Notes under the pieces: generated by a model | The model's input: the letters and a program-made list of their open reading frames with translations, nothing else | Database searches by the model: none | Told to the model about the DNA's origin: nothing | Made by a program: the position numbers and the translations under genes | Assembly (NCBI GenBank): GCA_041653875.1 | Contig: JBAZEM010000008.1 | Coordinates: 31,599 to 95,598, forward strand | Direction of reading: 5' to 3' | DNA length: 64,000 bases | Source of the DNA: VSJD01 sp041653875 | Lineage (GTDB): Bacteria > Verrucomicrobiota > Kiritimatiellia > JAAZAB01 | Shown here: positions 1 through 6,996 of the stretch, one piece after another | Position numbering within the stretch: the stretch's first letter is position 1 | Layout of the letters: the number at the start of each line of letters is the position of its first letter

Positions 1-369
1 GAGAATGTCCGTTTTTATCGCACGATTATGCTGGACGAGATGTACCGCGATTATGTGCGCACGGCCTTCGCCAAGGGCGTGAGCCGGCCGGGAGTCCTGT
101 TCAAACACGTTTTGAAAAACGGCATGATCCCGATTTTGACCAACGTGGTGATCGTCATTCCCTTTCTTTATACCGGCAGTCTTTTGCTGGAAGGCTTTTT
201 TGGCATTCCCGGTCTGGGTAATATGGGGATTAACGCCGTCAATTATTCCGACGTGGACGTCATCCGCGCCATCGTGTTGATCGGCTCAATCCTATATGTG
301 CTCGCGAACCTGATGACCGATCTCTGTTACGCTTTCTTCGACCCGCGGGTCAAGCTGGGAAGCAATTGA
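1..369 (+). CDS. oppB: Oligopeptide/dipeptide ABC transporter permease, OppB/DppB type (3' part)
   Basis: The reading frame is open from the first base, so the 5' part lies outside the window. The visible 122 residues are the C-terminal end of an inner-membrane permease of the OppB/DppB family. They contain the EAA-type loop that contacts the ATPases (YVRTAFAKGVSRPGVLFKHV, about residues 19-38), then two hydrophobic segments and a polar tail ending DPRVKLGSN. With the downstream oppC, oppD and oppF genes it would form the channel of a peptide or nickel importer. The substrate cannot be read from the permease, and no substrate-binding protein is visible in the window. Confidence 0.9.
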   Translation, partial: ENVRFYRTIMLDEMYRDYVRTAFAKGVSRPGVLFKHVLKNGMIPILTNVVIVIPFLYTGSLLLEGFFGIPGLGNMGINAVNYSDVDVIRAIVLIGSILYVLANLMTDLCYAFFDPRVKLGSN

Positions 370-522
370 GCGATTTAGTGATTCAGCGATTTAAGAAACG
401 AAAAAGAAATCATCACTAAATCGCTGAATCGCTAAATCATGAAATTTCTTCAAGTCACTAAATCGCCGAATCGCTAAATCATGAAATTTCTTCAAGTCAC
501 TGAATCGCTGAATCGCCCAATT
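370..522 (+). repeat. 42-bp direct repeat plus inverted repeat between oppB and oppC
   Basis: The gap between oppB and oppC is filled by short AT-rich repeats built from the words gattcagcgattta and aatcgctgaatcgc. The left part (371-392) is the inverse complement of 413-438, so the RNA could fold into a long hairpin. A 42-bp unit starting atgaaatttcttcaagtcac occurs at 439-480 and again, slightly changed, from 481. The first copy reads as a 12-codon mini-ORF ending in TAA at 475-477. The second supplies the start codon and first codons of oppC. Confidence 0.85.
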
Positions 523-1530
523 TCTTCCTCGCTCTGGGCGGACGCCTGGAGGCAATTGCGCCGCGACCGGATTGCCGTGGCGTCCTTCTGGATCATTGTC
601 GTCTATCTGGCGATGGCGCTTTATGGCGAGGGGGTGTTCTGGTATTTCCATTGGAAGGATGTTGCGCCACCCTACCAGCAGACCAATTTGCGGGAGGAAT
701 ATCTCGCGCCGAGCGTATTCCGGCATCCGTTTGCGGCGAGCCCGCGCGCCGATCCTGGCGCGGTTTCTTCTCCGGCGGTCGATCATGGCGGTCAACCGGC
801 GGCGCAAAGTTTCGCCGCGCGTTTGCGCGCCGGCTTGCGCGTGTTGGTCCATCATCCGCTGGGCACGGACAACCTGGGGCGCGACGTGTTCGAGCGCACG
901 GTTCAGGGCGCCCGGATCGCGTTCCAGGTCGGGATCGTCACGTCCTGCATCGCCATTCCCATCGGCGTCATCCTGGGATGCCTGGCCGGCTATTTCGGGG
1001 GCAAAACGGATGACTTCATCGTCTGGCTGTATTCCACCTTTTCGTCCATTCCCGGCCTGCTGTTCATCCTGGCCATTGCCATGGTGGTCGGCAAGGGCCT
1101 CTTGGGCGTGTACCTGGGCATCGGCCTGACGACCTGGGTCAACTTATGCCGCCTGATCCGGGGCGAGGTGCTGAAACACAAGACGCGTCCTTACGTGCAG
1201 GCGGCCCATGCGCTTGGGCTGGGGCCTTTCCGGATCATGTTCCGGCACATCCTGCCCAACGTGTTTCACATCGTCATCATAACTTTTTCCCTGCGGTTTC
1301 CCGCGGCCATTTCCACGGAAGTATTCATGAGCTTTCTGGGCATTGGCGTGCAGGGCGAGCCCTCCTGGGGGATCATGATCAGCAATGCGCGCCTGCGCCT
1401 GTGGCAGGGGGTATGGTGGGAAATGACCTTTGTGACTGCGGCGATCTTTTTTATCGTGCTGGCGTTCAACCTGCTGGGCGACGCCTTGCGCGATGCTCTT
1501 GACCCGCGCTTGAGGACCAGCGAGCGCTGA
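481..1530 (+). CDS. oppC: Oligopeptide/dipeptide ABC transporter permease, OppC/DppC type
   Basis: A 349-residue inner-membrane permease, second half of the OppBC/DppBC channel. The family signature HPLGTDNLGRDVFER is followed by transmembrane helices and the EAA loop (YVQAAHALGLGPFRIMFRHI). The C-terminus DALDPRLRTSER is typical. About 40 residues before the HPLGTD motif (near 85-125) look like a poorly conserved insert. The start is odd: the ATG and the first dozen codons lie in the second copy of a 42-bp repeat, with no Shine-Dalgarno sequence in front. I see no better ATG; a TTG at 556 after GGAGG is spaced too closely. The original 5' end may have been rebuilt by repeat expansion, so the exact N-terminus is uncertain while the family assignment is firm. 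Confidence 0.88.
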   Translation: MKFLQVTESLNRPISSSLWADAWRQLRRDRIAVASFWIIVVYLAMALYGEGVFWYFHWKDVAPPYQQTNLREEYLAPSVFRHPFAASPRADPGAVSSPAVDHGGQPAAQSFAARLRAGLRVLVHHPLGTDNLGRDVFERTVQGARIAFQVGIVTSCIAIPIGVILGCLAGYFGGKTDDFIVWLYSTFSSIPGLLFILAIAMVVGKGLLGVYLGIGLTTWVNLCRLIRGEVLKHKTRPYVQAAHALGLGPFRIMFRHILPNVFHIVIITFSLRFPAAISTEVFMSFLGIGVQGEPSWGIMISNARLRLWQGVWWEMTFVTAAIFFIVLAFNLLGDALRDALDPRLRTSER

Positions 1531-1536
1531 TGTGGA

Positions 1537-1611
1537 ACAGAGGTCAGAGATCAGAGGTCAGAGGTCAGAGATCAGAGGTCAGAGATCAGAGGTCAGAAGT
1601 CAGAGGTCAGG
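1537..1611. repeat. Short tandem repeat, gaggtcagagatca type
   Basis: Seven or so degenerate copies of a 7- to 14-bp word (agaggtc / agatcag) follow the oppC stop directly. The reverse-strand ykgJ-type gene ends inside this array, which supplies its stop codon. A related stretch forms the 3' end of the membrane glycosyltransferase gene near 38040-38070. Confidence 0.8.
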
Positions 1612-1939
1612 CGGGGGCGCGCCGGGCGCGGCAGAATTGCTCCTCGCCGGGGATATGCCAGGTTGTGGGGTAAGCGCGGCATTGCCGGGGTTTGACGTCC
1701 TGGATGCGGCACAGATTGTCCTGCAGGAAGATGCAGGCGCCGTCGGCCGCTTCGGCCAGGACGAGCCCGGTGCGGTTGGCGCGCAGGCTGGTATAGGCGG
1801 CGGTGAAGGCGTGGATTGTCAGGCGCAGAAAATGGGCGATGGCTTCGATCTCGTCGTCCTGCAGGCGCACGTCGCCCGGCTGGCGGCAACAGGCGCCGCA
1901 CCGGACGCAGGTGATGGGTAATACGGGATGGTTGCTCAT
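1607..1939 (-). CDS. YkgJ-family cysteine-cluster protein
   Basis: A 110-residue protein of the YkgJ/CxxCxxCC zinc- or iron-binding family (formerly UPF0153). The N-terminal CVRCGACCRQPGDV block (from residue 11) matches the family signature. Later cysteines in CIFLQDNLCRIQ and PRQCRAYPTTW complete the expected metal-binding set. The length is normal. The molecular role of the family is unknown. It lies antisense in the middle of the peptide-transporter genes, so it is not part of that operon. The last codons and stop fall in a tandem repeat, so the true C-terminus may have been altered. Confidence 0.8.
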   Translation of the reverse strand: MSNHPVLPITCVRCGACCRQPGDVRLQDDEIEAIAHFLRLTIHAFTAAYTSLRANRTGLVLAEAADGACIFLQDNLCRIQDVKPRQCRAYPTTWHIPGEEQFCRARRAPA

Positions 1940-2127
1940 GGGGTTGATGGGTGCGGGTTTTGCTGGGAAAATTTGGTATTGTAATTTTAATCCATAGCGG
2001 TTCTAACGAACCGCGGCTACACCAATTCGGTGTAGAGGCCGTTCGATAGAACGGCAAAGCGCCGAAGGCCCGATTTAACCGCAAATGCCTTGAAACGCAA
2101 AGGAAAGAATGTGACGTTATTGTTTTT

Positions 2128-3093
2128 ATGAACGTATCCGAACCATTATTGACCGTGGACCAACTCAGTGTTTTCTTTCGGACGCGGATGGAACCGGTGC
2201 GGGCGGTGAACGGCGTATCGTTCAGCGTGGCGCCGGGCGAAACCGTTGCGTTGGTGGGCGAGAGCGGCTGTGGCAAAAGCGTCACGGCGCTGGCCCTGAC
2301 TCGGCTGGTGGCTGTGCCCGGTTACGTGGCCGGCGGCAGTATCAGTTTTGCCGGACGCGATGTGCTGGCCATGGAACCGGAGCGATTGCGCCGGATGCGC
2401 GGCGCGGAAATCGCCTATATTTTCCAGGAACCGGCCGCGTCCCTCAATCCCGTGTTCCGGATCGGTTGGCAAATTGGCGAGGCAATTCGTCTGCATCGCA
2501 AAGACGTGGCCGTTCGGGATGAGGTTGTCAGTCTGCTGAAGCGCGTCGGCTTGCCCGATCCCGAACGCCGTCTTAACGCGTATCCCCACGAACTCAGCGG
2601 CGGCATGCAACAGCGCGTTATGATTGCCATGGCCCTGGCTTGCCATCCCAGTCTGTTGGTGGCCGATGAACCCACCACCGCGCTGGACGTCACGATCCAG
2701 GCGCAAATTCTCGATCTGCTGGTCAGTTTGCAGGCGGAACTGGGCATGGCCATTTTGCTGATTACCCACAATCTTGGCCTGGTGGCCGGCGTGGCGCGCT
2801 GGGTCAATGTCATGTATGCCGGGCGTATCGTGGAACGCGGGCCGGTCGAGACGATTCTGAGCCGTCCGGCGCATCCTTACACGCGCGGACTCATGGCCGC
2901 CGTGCCGCGTTTAAGCGGCGGCAAAACGCGCATGGCCGGGATTCCCGGCGCCGTGCCCAATCCGGCGCGTCTGCCATCGGGGTGTCCTTTTCATCCGCGC
3001 TGTCCCAAGGCCCAGGAGTTGTGTCATCATGTGGATCCGCTTGAAACGATCGTAACCGAGGACCATCGTGTGCGATGTCACTTTTGGAAATAA
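2128..3093 (+). CDS. oppD: Peptide ABC transporter ATP-binding protein, OppD/DppD type
   Basis: A 321-residue cytoplasmic ATPase. Walker A is GESGCGKS (about 47-54), the signature is LSGGMQQRV, and Walker B is LLVADEPTT. The C-terminal OppD/F extension with its cysteine motif (GCPFHPRCPKAQELC) is complete. It overlaps oppF by 19 bp, so the two ATPases are probably translationally coupled. The 188-bp gap before it holds a palindromic repeat (tctaacgaaccgcggctacac and relatives) and no clear promoter. The ykgJ-type gene and this repeat separate it from the permease genes. Confidence 0.95.
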   Translation: MNVSEPLLTVDQLSVFFRTRMEPVRAVNGVSFSVAPGETVALVGESGCGKSVTALALTRLVAVPGYVAGGSISFAGRDVLAMEPERLRRMRGAEIAYIFQEPAASLNPVFRIGWQIGEAIRLHRKDVAVRDEVVSLLKRVGLPDPERRLNAYPHELSGGMQQRVMIAMALACHPSLLVADEPTTALDVTIQAQILDLLVSLQAELGMAILLITHNLGLVAGVARWVNVMYAGRIVERGPVETILSRPAHPYTRGLMAAVPRLSGGKTRMAGIPGAVPNPARLPSGCPFHPRCPKAQELCHHVDPLETIVTEDHRVRCHFWK

Positions 3094-4049
3094 ATAATCT
3101 GCATGTTCGGTTCCGCGCCGGGCATGGTCATGAGCTACGCGCGGTCAATGGCGTCTCGCTGGCCGTCGAACGTGGCGAAAGCGTCGGCCTGGTGGGCGAG
3201 AGCGGCTGCGGCAAGAGCACGCTGGGCAACGCCATCCTGCGCCTTGTGCCGGTGCAGGCCGGAACCATTCGGTTTGAAGATCAAGACGTGCTGACGTTTG
3301 GACGCCGCGACCTGTTCCGGTATCGGCGCCGGTCGCAAATGATTTTTCAGGACCCATACGGCTCGCTCAATCCGCGCCTGGCGATAGGCGCGGCCATCGA
3401 GGAGTGCCTGGCCGTGCACCGGCTGGGCAATCGCGCGGAACGCAAGCAACGGGTGCGCGAATTGTTGCAGACCGTCGGGCTCGATCCCGATTATGCCGCG
3501 CGTTATCCCCATGAGTTCAGCGGCGGCCAGCGCCAGAGAATCGGCATTGCCCGCGCCCTGGCGCTGGATCCGGTCCTGGTCGTGGCCGATGAGCCGGTTT
3601 CGGCGCTGGATGTTTCCGTGCAGGCCCAAATCCTGAACTTGTTGAAGGACCTTCAGCAGGCGCGCGGTCTGGCGTATCTGTTCGTTGCCCATGACCTGGC
3701 CGTGGTCCGCTATATGTGCGACCGGGTGCTGGTCATGTATGCCGGCCGGATCGTCGAGGCGGCGGGGGTGGAGGCGATCTTCGCGCATCCCGCGCATCCC
3801 TACACGCAGGCCCTGCTGAACGCCGTGCCGGATATTGAGAAAGGATTGCGCGCGCGCGCCGCGGGCGCAAGCCGCGAAATCGTGAAAGGCGAAGTGCCGG
3901 CGGCGACCTCCGGGTTGGCCGGCTGTCCCTTCCAGCCCCGCTGTCTTTATGCCAAGCCGCTGTGCCTTGCGCAAATGCCGGAGGAGCGCGCTGTCGGTCC
4001 GGGCCACCTGAGCCGTTGTCATTTCGCGGGGAAACTGCCGACGCAATAA
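3075..4049 (+). CDS. oppF: Peptide ABC transporter ATP-binding protein, OppF/DppF type
   Basis: A 324-residue partner ATPase of OppD. Walker A is GESGCGKST, the signature is FSGGQRQRIGIARAL, Walker B is VLVVADEPVSALD, and the OppF C-terminal domain ends with the GCPFQPRCLYAKPLC cysteine motif. The start at 3075 lies inside oppD, which fits coupled translation and a 1:1 heterodimer. It is the last gene of the transporter; downstream comes the palindromic array associated with the RAYT gene. Confidence 0.95.
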   Translation: MSLLEINNLHVRFRAGHGHELRAVNGVSLAVERGESVGLVGESGCGKSTLGNAILRLVPVQAGTIRFEDQDVLTFGRRDLFRYRRRSQMIFQDPYGSLNPRLAIGAAIEECLAVHRLGNRAERKQRVRELLQTVGLDPDYAARYPHEFSGGQRQRIGIARALALDPVLVVADEPVSALDVSVQAQILNLLKDLQQARGLAYLFVAHDLAVVRYMCDRVLVMYAGRIVEAAGVEAIFAHPAHPYTQALLNAVPDIEKGLRARAAGASREIVKGEVPAATSGLAGCPFQPRCLYAKPLCLAQMPEERAVGPGHLSRCHFAGKLPTQ

Positions 4050-4157
4050 TTTCAGATTGTTTCCGACTGACTTTGCTGCGCGCGCCGATGTCAGGGGCGG
4101 AAGCCGTAAAGGCGCAGCTTGGCCGCCGGCAATAATTCAACGATGGGTCAAGTCTGT

Positions 4158-4384
4158 CTTCGCATCCCCCTGTCGGCTTGTTCGGCAGGCCCAATCATTG
4201 GTTATCTTCACATCCCCCTGCCGGCTTGTTCGGCAGGCCCAATCATTGGTTATCTTCGCATCCCCCTGCCGGCTTGTTCGGCAGGCCCAATCATTGGTTA
4301 TCTTCACATCCCCCTGCCGGCTTGTCCGGCAGGCCCAATCATTGGTTATCTTCACATCCCCCTGCCGGCTTGTCCGGCAGGGGA
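4158..4384. repeat. REP-like array, five copies of a 48-bp palindromic unit
   Basis: Five consecutive 48-bp units, each holding the imperfect palindrome ctgccggcttgttcggcag followed by cccaatcattggttatcttc. The central word gccggcttgtcc also occurs, in opposite orientation relative to the transposase, in the 30-bp array at 5186-5545. The right-hand unit overlaps the 3' end of the transposase gene and supplies its last codons (SPAGQAGRGM). This is the usual arrangement of REP sequences beside a RAYT gene. Confidence 0.9.
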
Positions 4385-5590
4385 TCGCGATTGGTTGATA
4401 ATCCTCCGGATGACGTCCAAATTATACTCGCTGAACGTCCCCATATAATACCCGTCCTGCCACACCCGGCATCCCGCCGCCCGCGCCAGACCGTTTTGAA
4501 ATGCCAGTGCAATTTCTTGCGGCGTTTTCGCGATATTCCCCCGCAATGCCATATGCGCGTGGTCCGGCATCACCGACAGCGTTGCAATCCGATGTCCGCC
4601 TTCTGCAGCTATATCGAATGCCGTATCGCGCAATCGGCCCAGTCGCTCGGGGTTTGTGATGCGAAACCGGTTGGCAACCACCAACACCAAATGCAAATTG
4701 TACCAATACCGGCCGCTGTTGGATTCCGCAGGATCGGCCAACCGCGCGTCGTCGCACATCACGGTGAATGACCGCATAATCTCCCTGAAACGCTGGTCGG
4801 CGAAGTCTTCCTTGCCGACCTGCCCTCGAATGTAGTTGCCGACGATATCGTCGGTATTCTCGCCGAGGCTGCGGAATGCCACCTTGCGGCTGAACTCAAC
4901 CGGTGCGCCTGTCTTGCGAAGCGCATGCTGCAGTCGCCCTTTGACCCGCATGCAAAAAAATATCGGGCTGACATGTGGCGTGACGCTGAAAAGAAGTTGA
5001 ACTTTTTCCGCCGTGGCGGAGGGTGTGAGCAGGCGCAGGCCATCCTGCTCCCAGAGGGGGGCGGTATCGCGGGCGGCGGCGACAATCTGCGGCGGAAGTC
5101 TTGTGCCATTGGTCGGCCAGCCGGTCCAATCGTAGCGAAGGGTGTAGGCCGGCCGGAGATTATGGCCGGTGTATCGCTCCGGCCGGACAAGCCGGCCGGG
5201 CGCGTTCTCCGGCGGGACAAGCCGGCCGGGCGCGTTCTCCGGCGGGACAAGCCGACCGGGCGCGTTCTCCGGCGGGACAAGCCGGCCGGGCGCGTTCTCC
5301 GGCGGGACAAGCCGACCGGGCGCGTTCTCCGGCCGGACAAGCCGGCCGGGCGCGTTCTCCGGCGGGACAAGCCGGCCGGGCGCGTCCTCCGGCCGGACAA
5401 GCCGGCCGGGCGCGTCCTCCGGCGGGACAAGCCGACCGGGCGCGTTCTCCGGCCGGACAAGCCGACCGGGCGCGTTCTCCGGCGGGACAAGCCGGCCGGG
5501 CGCGTTCTCCGGCCGGACAAGCCGGCCGGGCGCGTTCTCCGGCGGGCTTGTCCCGCCGGGAACGAAGATTGTTTCCCGACTATTATTCAT
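4352..5590 (-). CDS. REP-associated tyrosine transposase (RAYT, IS200-like Y1) with N-terminal decapeptide repeats
   Basis: A 412-residue predicted protein. Residues 1-15 are followed by twelve in-frame decapeptides (PPENAPGRLV / RPENAPGRLV, about 16-135), then a conserved transposase part (about 140-412). The HUH-type motif is VMPDHAHMAL, and the C-terminal tyrosine lies in TFSEYNLDVIRR. This matches single-strand Y1 transposases of the RAYT group, known for acting on flanking REP hairpins. No in-frame start codon occurs between the decapeptides and the transposase part. The ATG at 5590 overlaps the lipB stop as ATGA, so translation from lipB through the repeats is likely. I associate the YDWTGWP-type N-terminus of the core with RAYT-like proteins of PVC bacteria, from memory. 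Whether it is active is unknown. Confidence 0.82.
   Translation of the reverse strand: MNNSRETIFVPGGTSPPENAPGRLVRPENAPGRLVPPENAPGRLVRPENAPGRLVPPEDAPGRLVRPEDAPGRLVPPENAPGRLVRPENAPGRLVPPENAPGRLVPPENAPGRLVPPENAPGRLVPPENAPGRLVRPERYTGHNLRPAYTLRYDWTGWPTNGTRLPPQIVAAARDTAPLWEQDGLRLLTPSATAEKVQLLFSVTPHVSPIFFCMRVKGRLQHALRKTGAPVEFSRKVAFRSLGENTDDIVGNYIRGQVGKEDFADQRFREIMRSFTVMCDDARLADPAESNSGRYWYNLHLVLVVANRFRITNPERLGRLRDTAFDIAAEGGHRIATLSVMPDHAHMALRGNIAKTPQEIALAFQNGLARAAGCRVWQDGYYMGTFSEYNLDVIRRIINQSRSPAGQAGRGM
5186..5545. repeat. Twelve copies of a 30-bp palindrome-rich repeat inside the RAYT gene
   Basis: Exactly twelve 30-bp units, alternating ggcgggacaagccggccggg and ggccggacaagccggccggg followed by cgcgttctcc or cgcgtcctcc. 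Because 30 is a multiple of three and the unit has no stop in most frames, the array is open on both strands and spawns long spurious frames. In the transposase frame it encodes a 10-residue repeat. The core gccggcttgtcc is shared with the 48-bp array at the other end of the gene but is inverted with respect to it. Confidence 0.95.
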
Positions 5591-6297
5591 GGCGCGCGCA
5601 TTTTAAGTATCTTCCCCAGTTCCACCGGCAGGCGGTCGGCGTGTCCGGCCCATTGCACCCCCCGCCGACAGACTTCGCTGAAATGGCGGGCCATGTTTTG
5701 CCGGACTTGCGCCAGGGCAGGGCAGGCGGCGCCGAGGAACTTTTCAAGCGAGACGACGGCCTCGCCCGCCAGGCCGCAGGGCACAATGGCGGCGAACCCG
5801 GCGAGGTCGGGATTCACGTTGAAACTCATGCCGTGGAACGTCACCCAGCGTTTGAGCCGGATGCCGATGGCCGCCAGTTTGCCGGCCCGGGTCCAGGCGC
5901 CCGTGAGTTTGGGTCGGCGATAGGCCGCGACGCCAAAATCCCCGGCGGTGCGGATGGCGATTTCTTCCAGGTTGTGCAGGTAGCCGTGCGCATCGGCCTC
6001 CTGCTCGCCCAGCCGGATAATTGGGTACATCACGAGCTGGCCGGGTCCGTGCCAGGTGACGTCCCCGCCGCGCGACGAACGGTAAAGATCGATCCGCCGC
6101 TGTTCCAGATCGGCGCTCGACAGCAGGACATGACTATCCCGGGCGCGCACGCCGAGCGTAATGACGGAGGTATGCTCGAGGAACAGAATCGTGTCGGGGA
6201 TGGTCCCGGCGATGCGGGCATCGACCAGCGCCGTCTGCAGGCGCACCCCGTCGGCGTAAGGAAGCGGCGTTTCGATTGTGATGGCCCAGGCGGTCAT
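5587..6297 (-). CDS. lipB: Octanoyl-[ACP]:protein N-octanoyltransferase LipB
   Basis: A 236-residue cytoplasmic enzyme that transfers octanoate from acyl carrier protein to lipoyl domains, the first step of endogenous lipoate synthesis. The substrate-binding motif RGGDVTWHGPGQ is at 76-87. The catalytic lysine is in TRAGKLAAIG (K140) and the catalytic cysteine in IVPCGL (C174). I set the start at the ATG at 6297 because the protein then begins at the usual LipB position; upstream in-frame sequence is only antisense to neighbouring genes. A likely substrate, GcvH, is encoded 2.2 kb away. The stop overlaps the start of the RAYT gene by 4 bp. Confidence 0.93.
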   Translation of the reverse strand: MTAWAITIETPLPYADGVRLQTALVDARIAGTIPDTILFLEHTSVITLGVRARDSHVLLSSADLEQRRIDLYRSSRGGDVTWHGPGQLVMYPIIRLGEQEADAHGYLHNLEEIAIRTAGDFGVAAYRRPKLTGAWTRAGKLAAIGIRLKRWVTFHGMSFNVNPDLAGFAAIVPCGLAGEAVVSLEKFLGAACPALAQVRQNMARHFSEVCRRGVQWAGHADRLPVELGKILKMRAP

Positions 6298-6408
6298 GGG
6301 CGCATTAAATACCGCCGTTTTGGGCCTGTCAAGGGGGCGTCGAATATTTGCTTTGCGCCGGCGCGGCTTTGCGTTACATTCTTCGCGGTTTGACGGCGCG
6401 AGGATCCT

Positions 6409-6975
6409 ATGAATCATCGTTATGTTCTTTCCGTCCTGATCGCCGACCGCGTGGGCATTCTGAGCGCGATCACATCGGGCGTGACGGATTTGGGCGCCAA
6501 TATCGAGGGGATCAGCCAGACGGTCGTGCAGGACTATTTCACCGTCATCATGACCGTGGCATTTCCGCAGGCCGTCGGCGAGGAGGCCATCCGTAACGCC
6601 ATCCAAAGCCGCTTCCATAAGGGCGAAGCCGCGGTGCTCGTTCGTCCGTATATCTCGCGGGGCCGCGGGCCGGTCGAGGGCGATCGCTATATTCTCACCA
6701 TGTCCGGCAAAGACCGGCCTGGTATTCTGAAGGCGCTTACCGGCTACCTGGCCGATAAAAAAATCAATGTCGAGGATCTTTTCTTTCGGATCGTCGGCGA
6801 GCAGGTCACTCACATTGGGGAAGTGACCGTGCCCGCGCAATTGGATCTCAAGCAGGTCCAGGACGAACTGCGCGCCGTCATGGCGCCCTTTGCCCTGGCA
6901 ATCGGCCTCCAGCACGAAAATCTGTTTCGCGCCACGAACGAAGTTGGCGCCATCCGGCGTCTGCTGAGACCTTGA
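6409..6975 (+). CDS. Tandem ACT-domain protein (GcvR-like)
   Basis: A 188-residue cytoplasmic protein made of two ACT domains (about 4-80 and 94-175). The hallmark DRVGILSAIT and DRPGILKALT turns start each domain. ACT domains bind small ligands, usually amino acids. Proteins of this layout resemble GcvR, the glycine-cleavage repressor partner, and the short ACT proteins that commonly precede UPF0210 genes. It begins after AGGATCCT and sits 21 bp before the UPF0210 gene, so the two are probably cotranscribed. The ligand is not evident. Confidence 0.85.
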   Translation: MNHRYVLSVLIADRVGILSAITSGVTDLGANIEGISQTVVQDYFTVIMTVAFPQAVGEEAIRNAIQSRFHKGEAAVLVRPYISRGRGPVEGDRYILTMSGKDRPGILKALTGYLADKKINVEDLFFRIVGEQVTHIGEVTVPAQLDLKQVQDELRAVMAPFALAIGLQHENLFRATNEVGAIRRLLRP

Positions 6976-6996
6976 TTCAGGTGGAAGAAACCAGGC

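Noticed and set aside
4158..5545. A CRISPR array
   Set aside because: The units are directly contiguous 48-bp and 30-bp repeats without unique spacers, and no cas genes occur in the window.
4925..6393. Long open frames on both strands across 5.2-5.5 kb (300-430 codons)
   Set aside because: They exist because the 30-bp repeat has no stop codon in most frames. Outside the array they are antisense to the RAYT and lipB genes and show no protein family.
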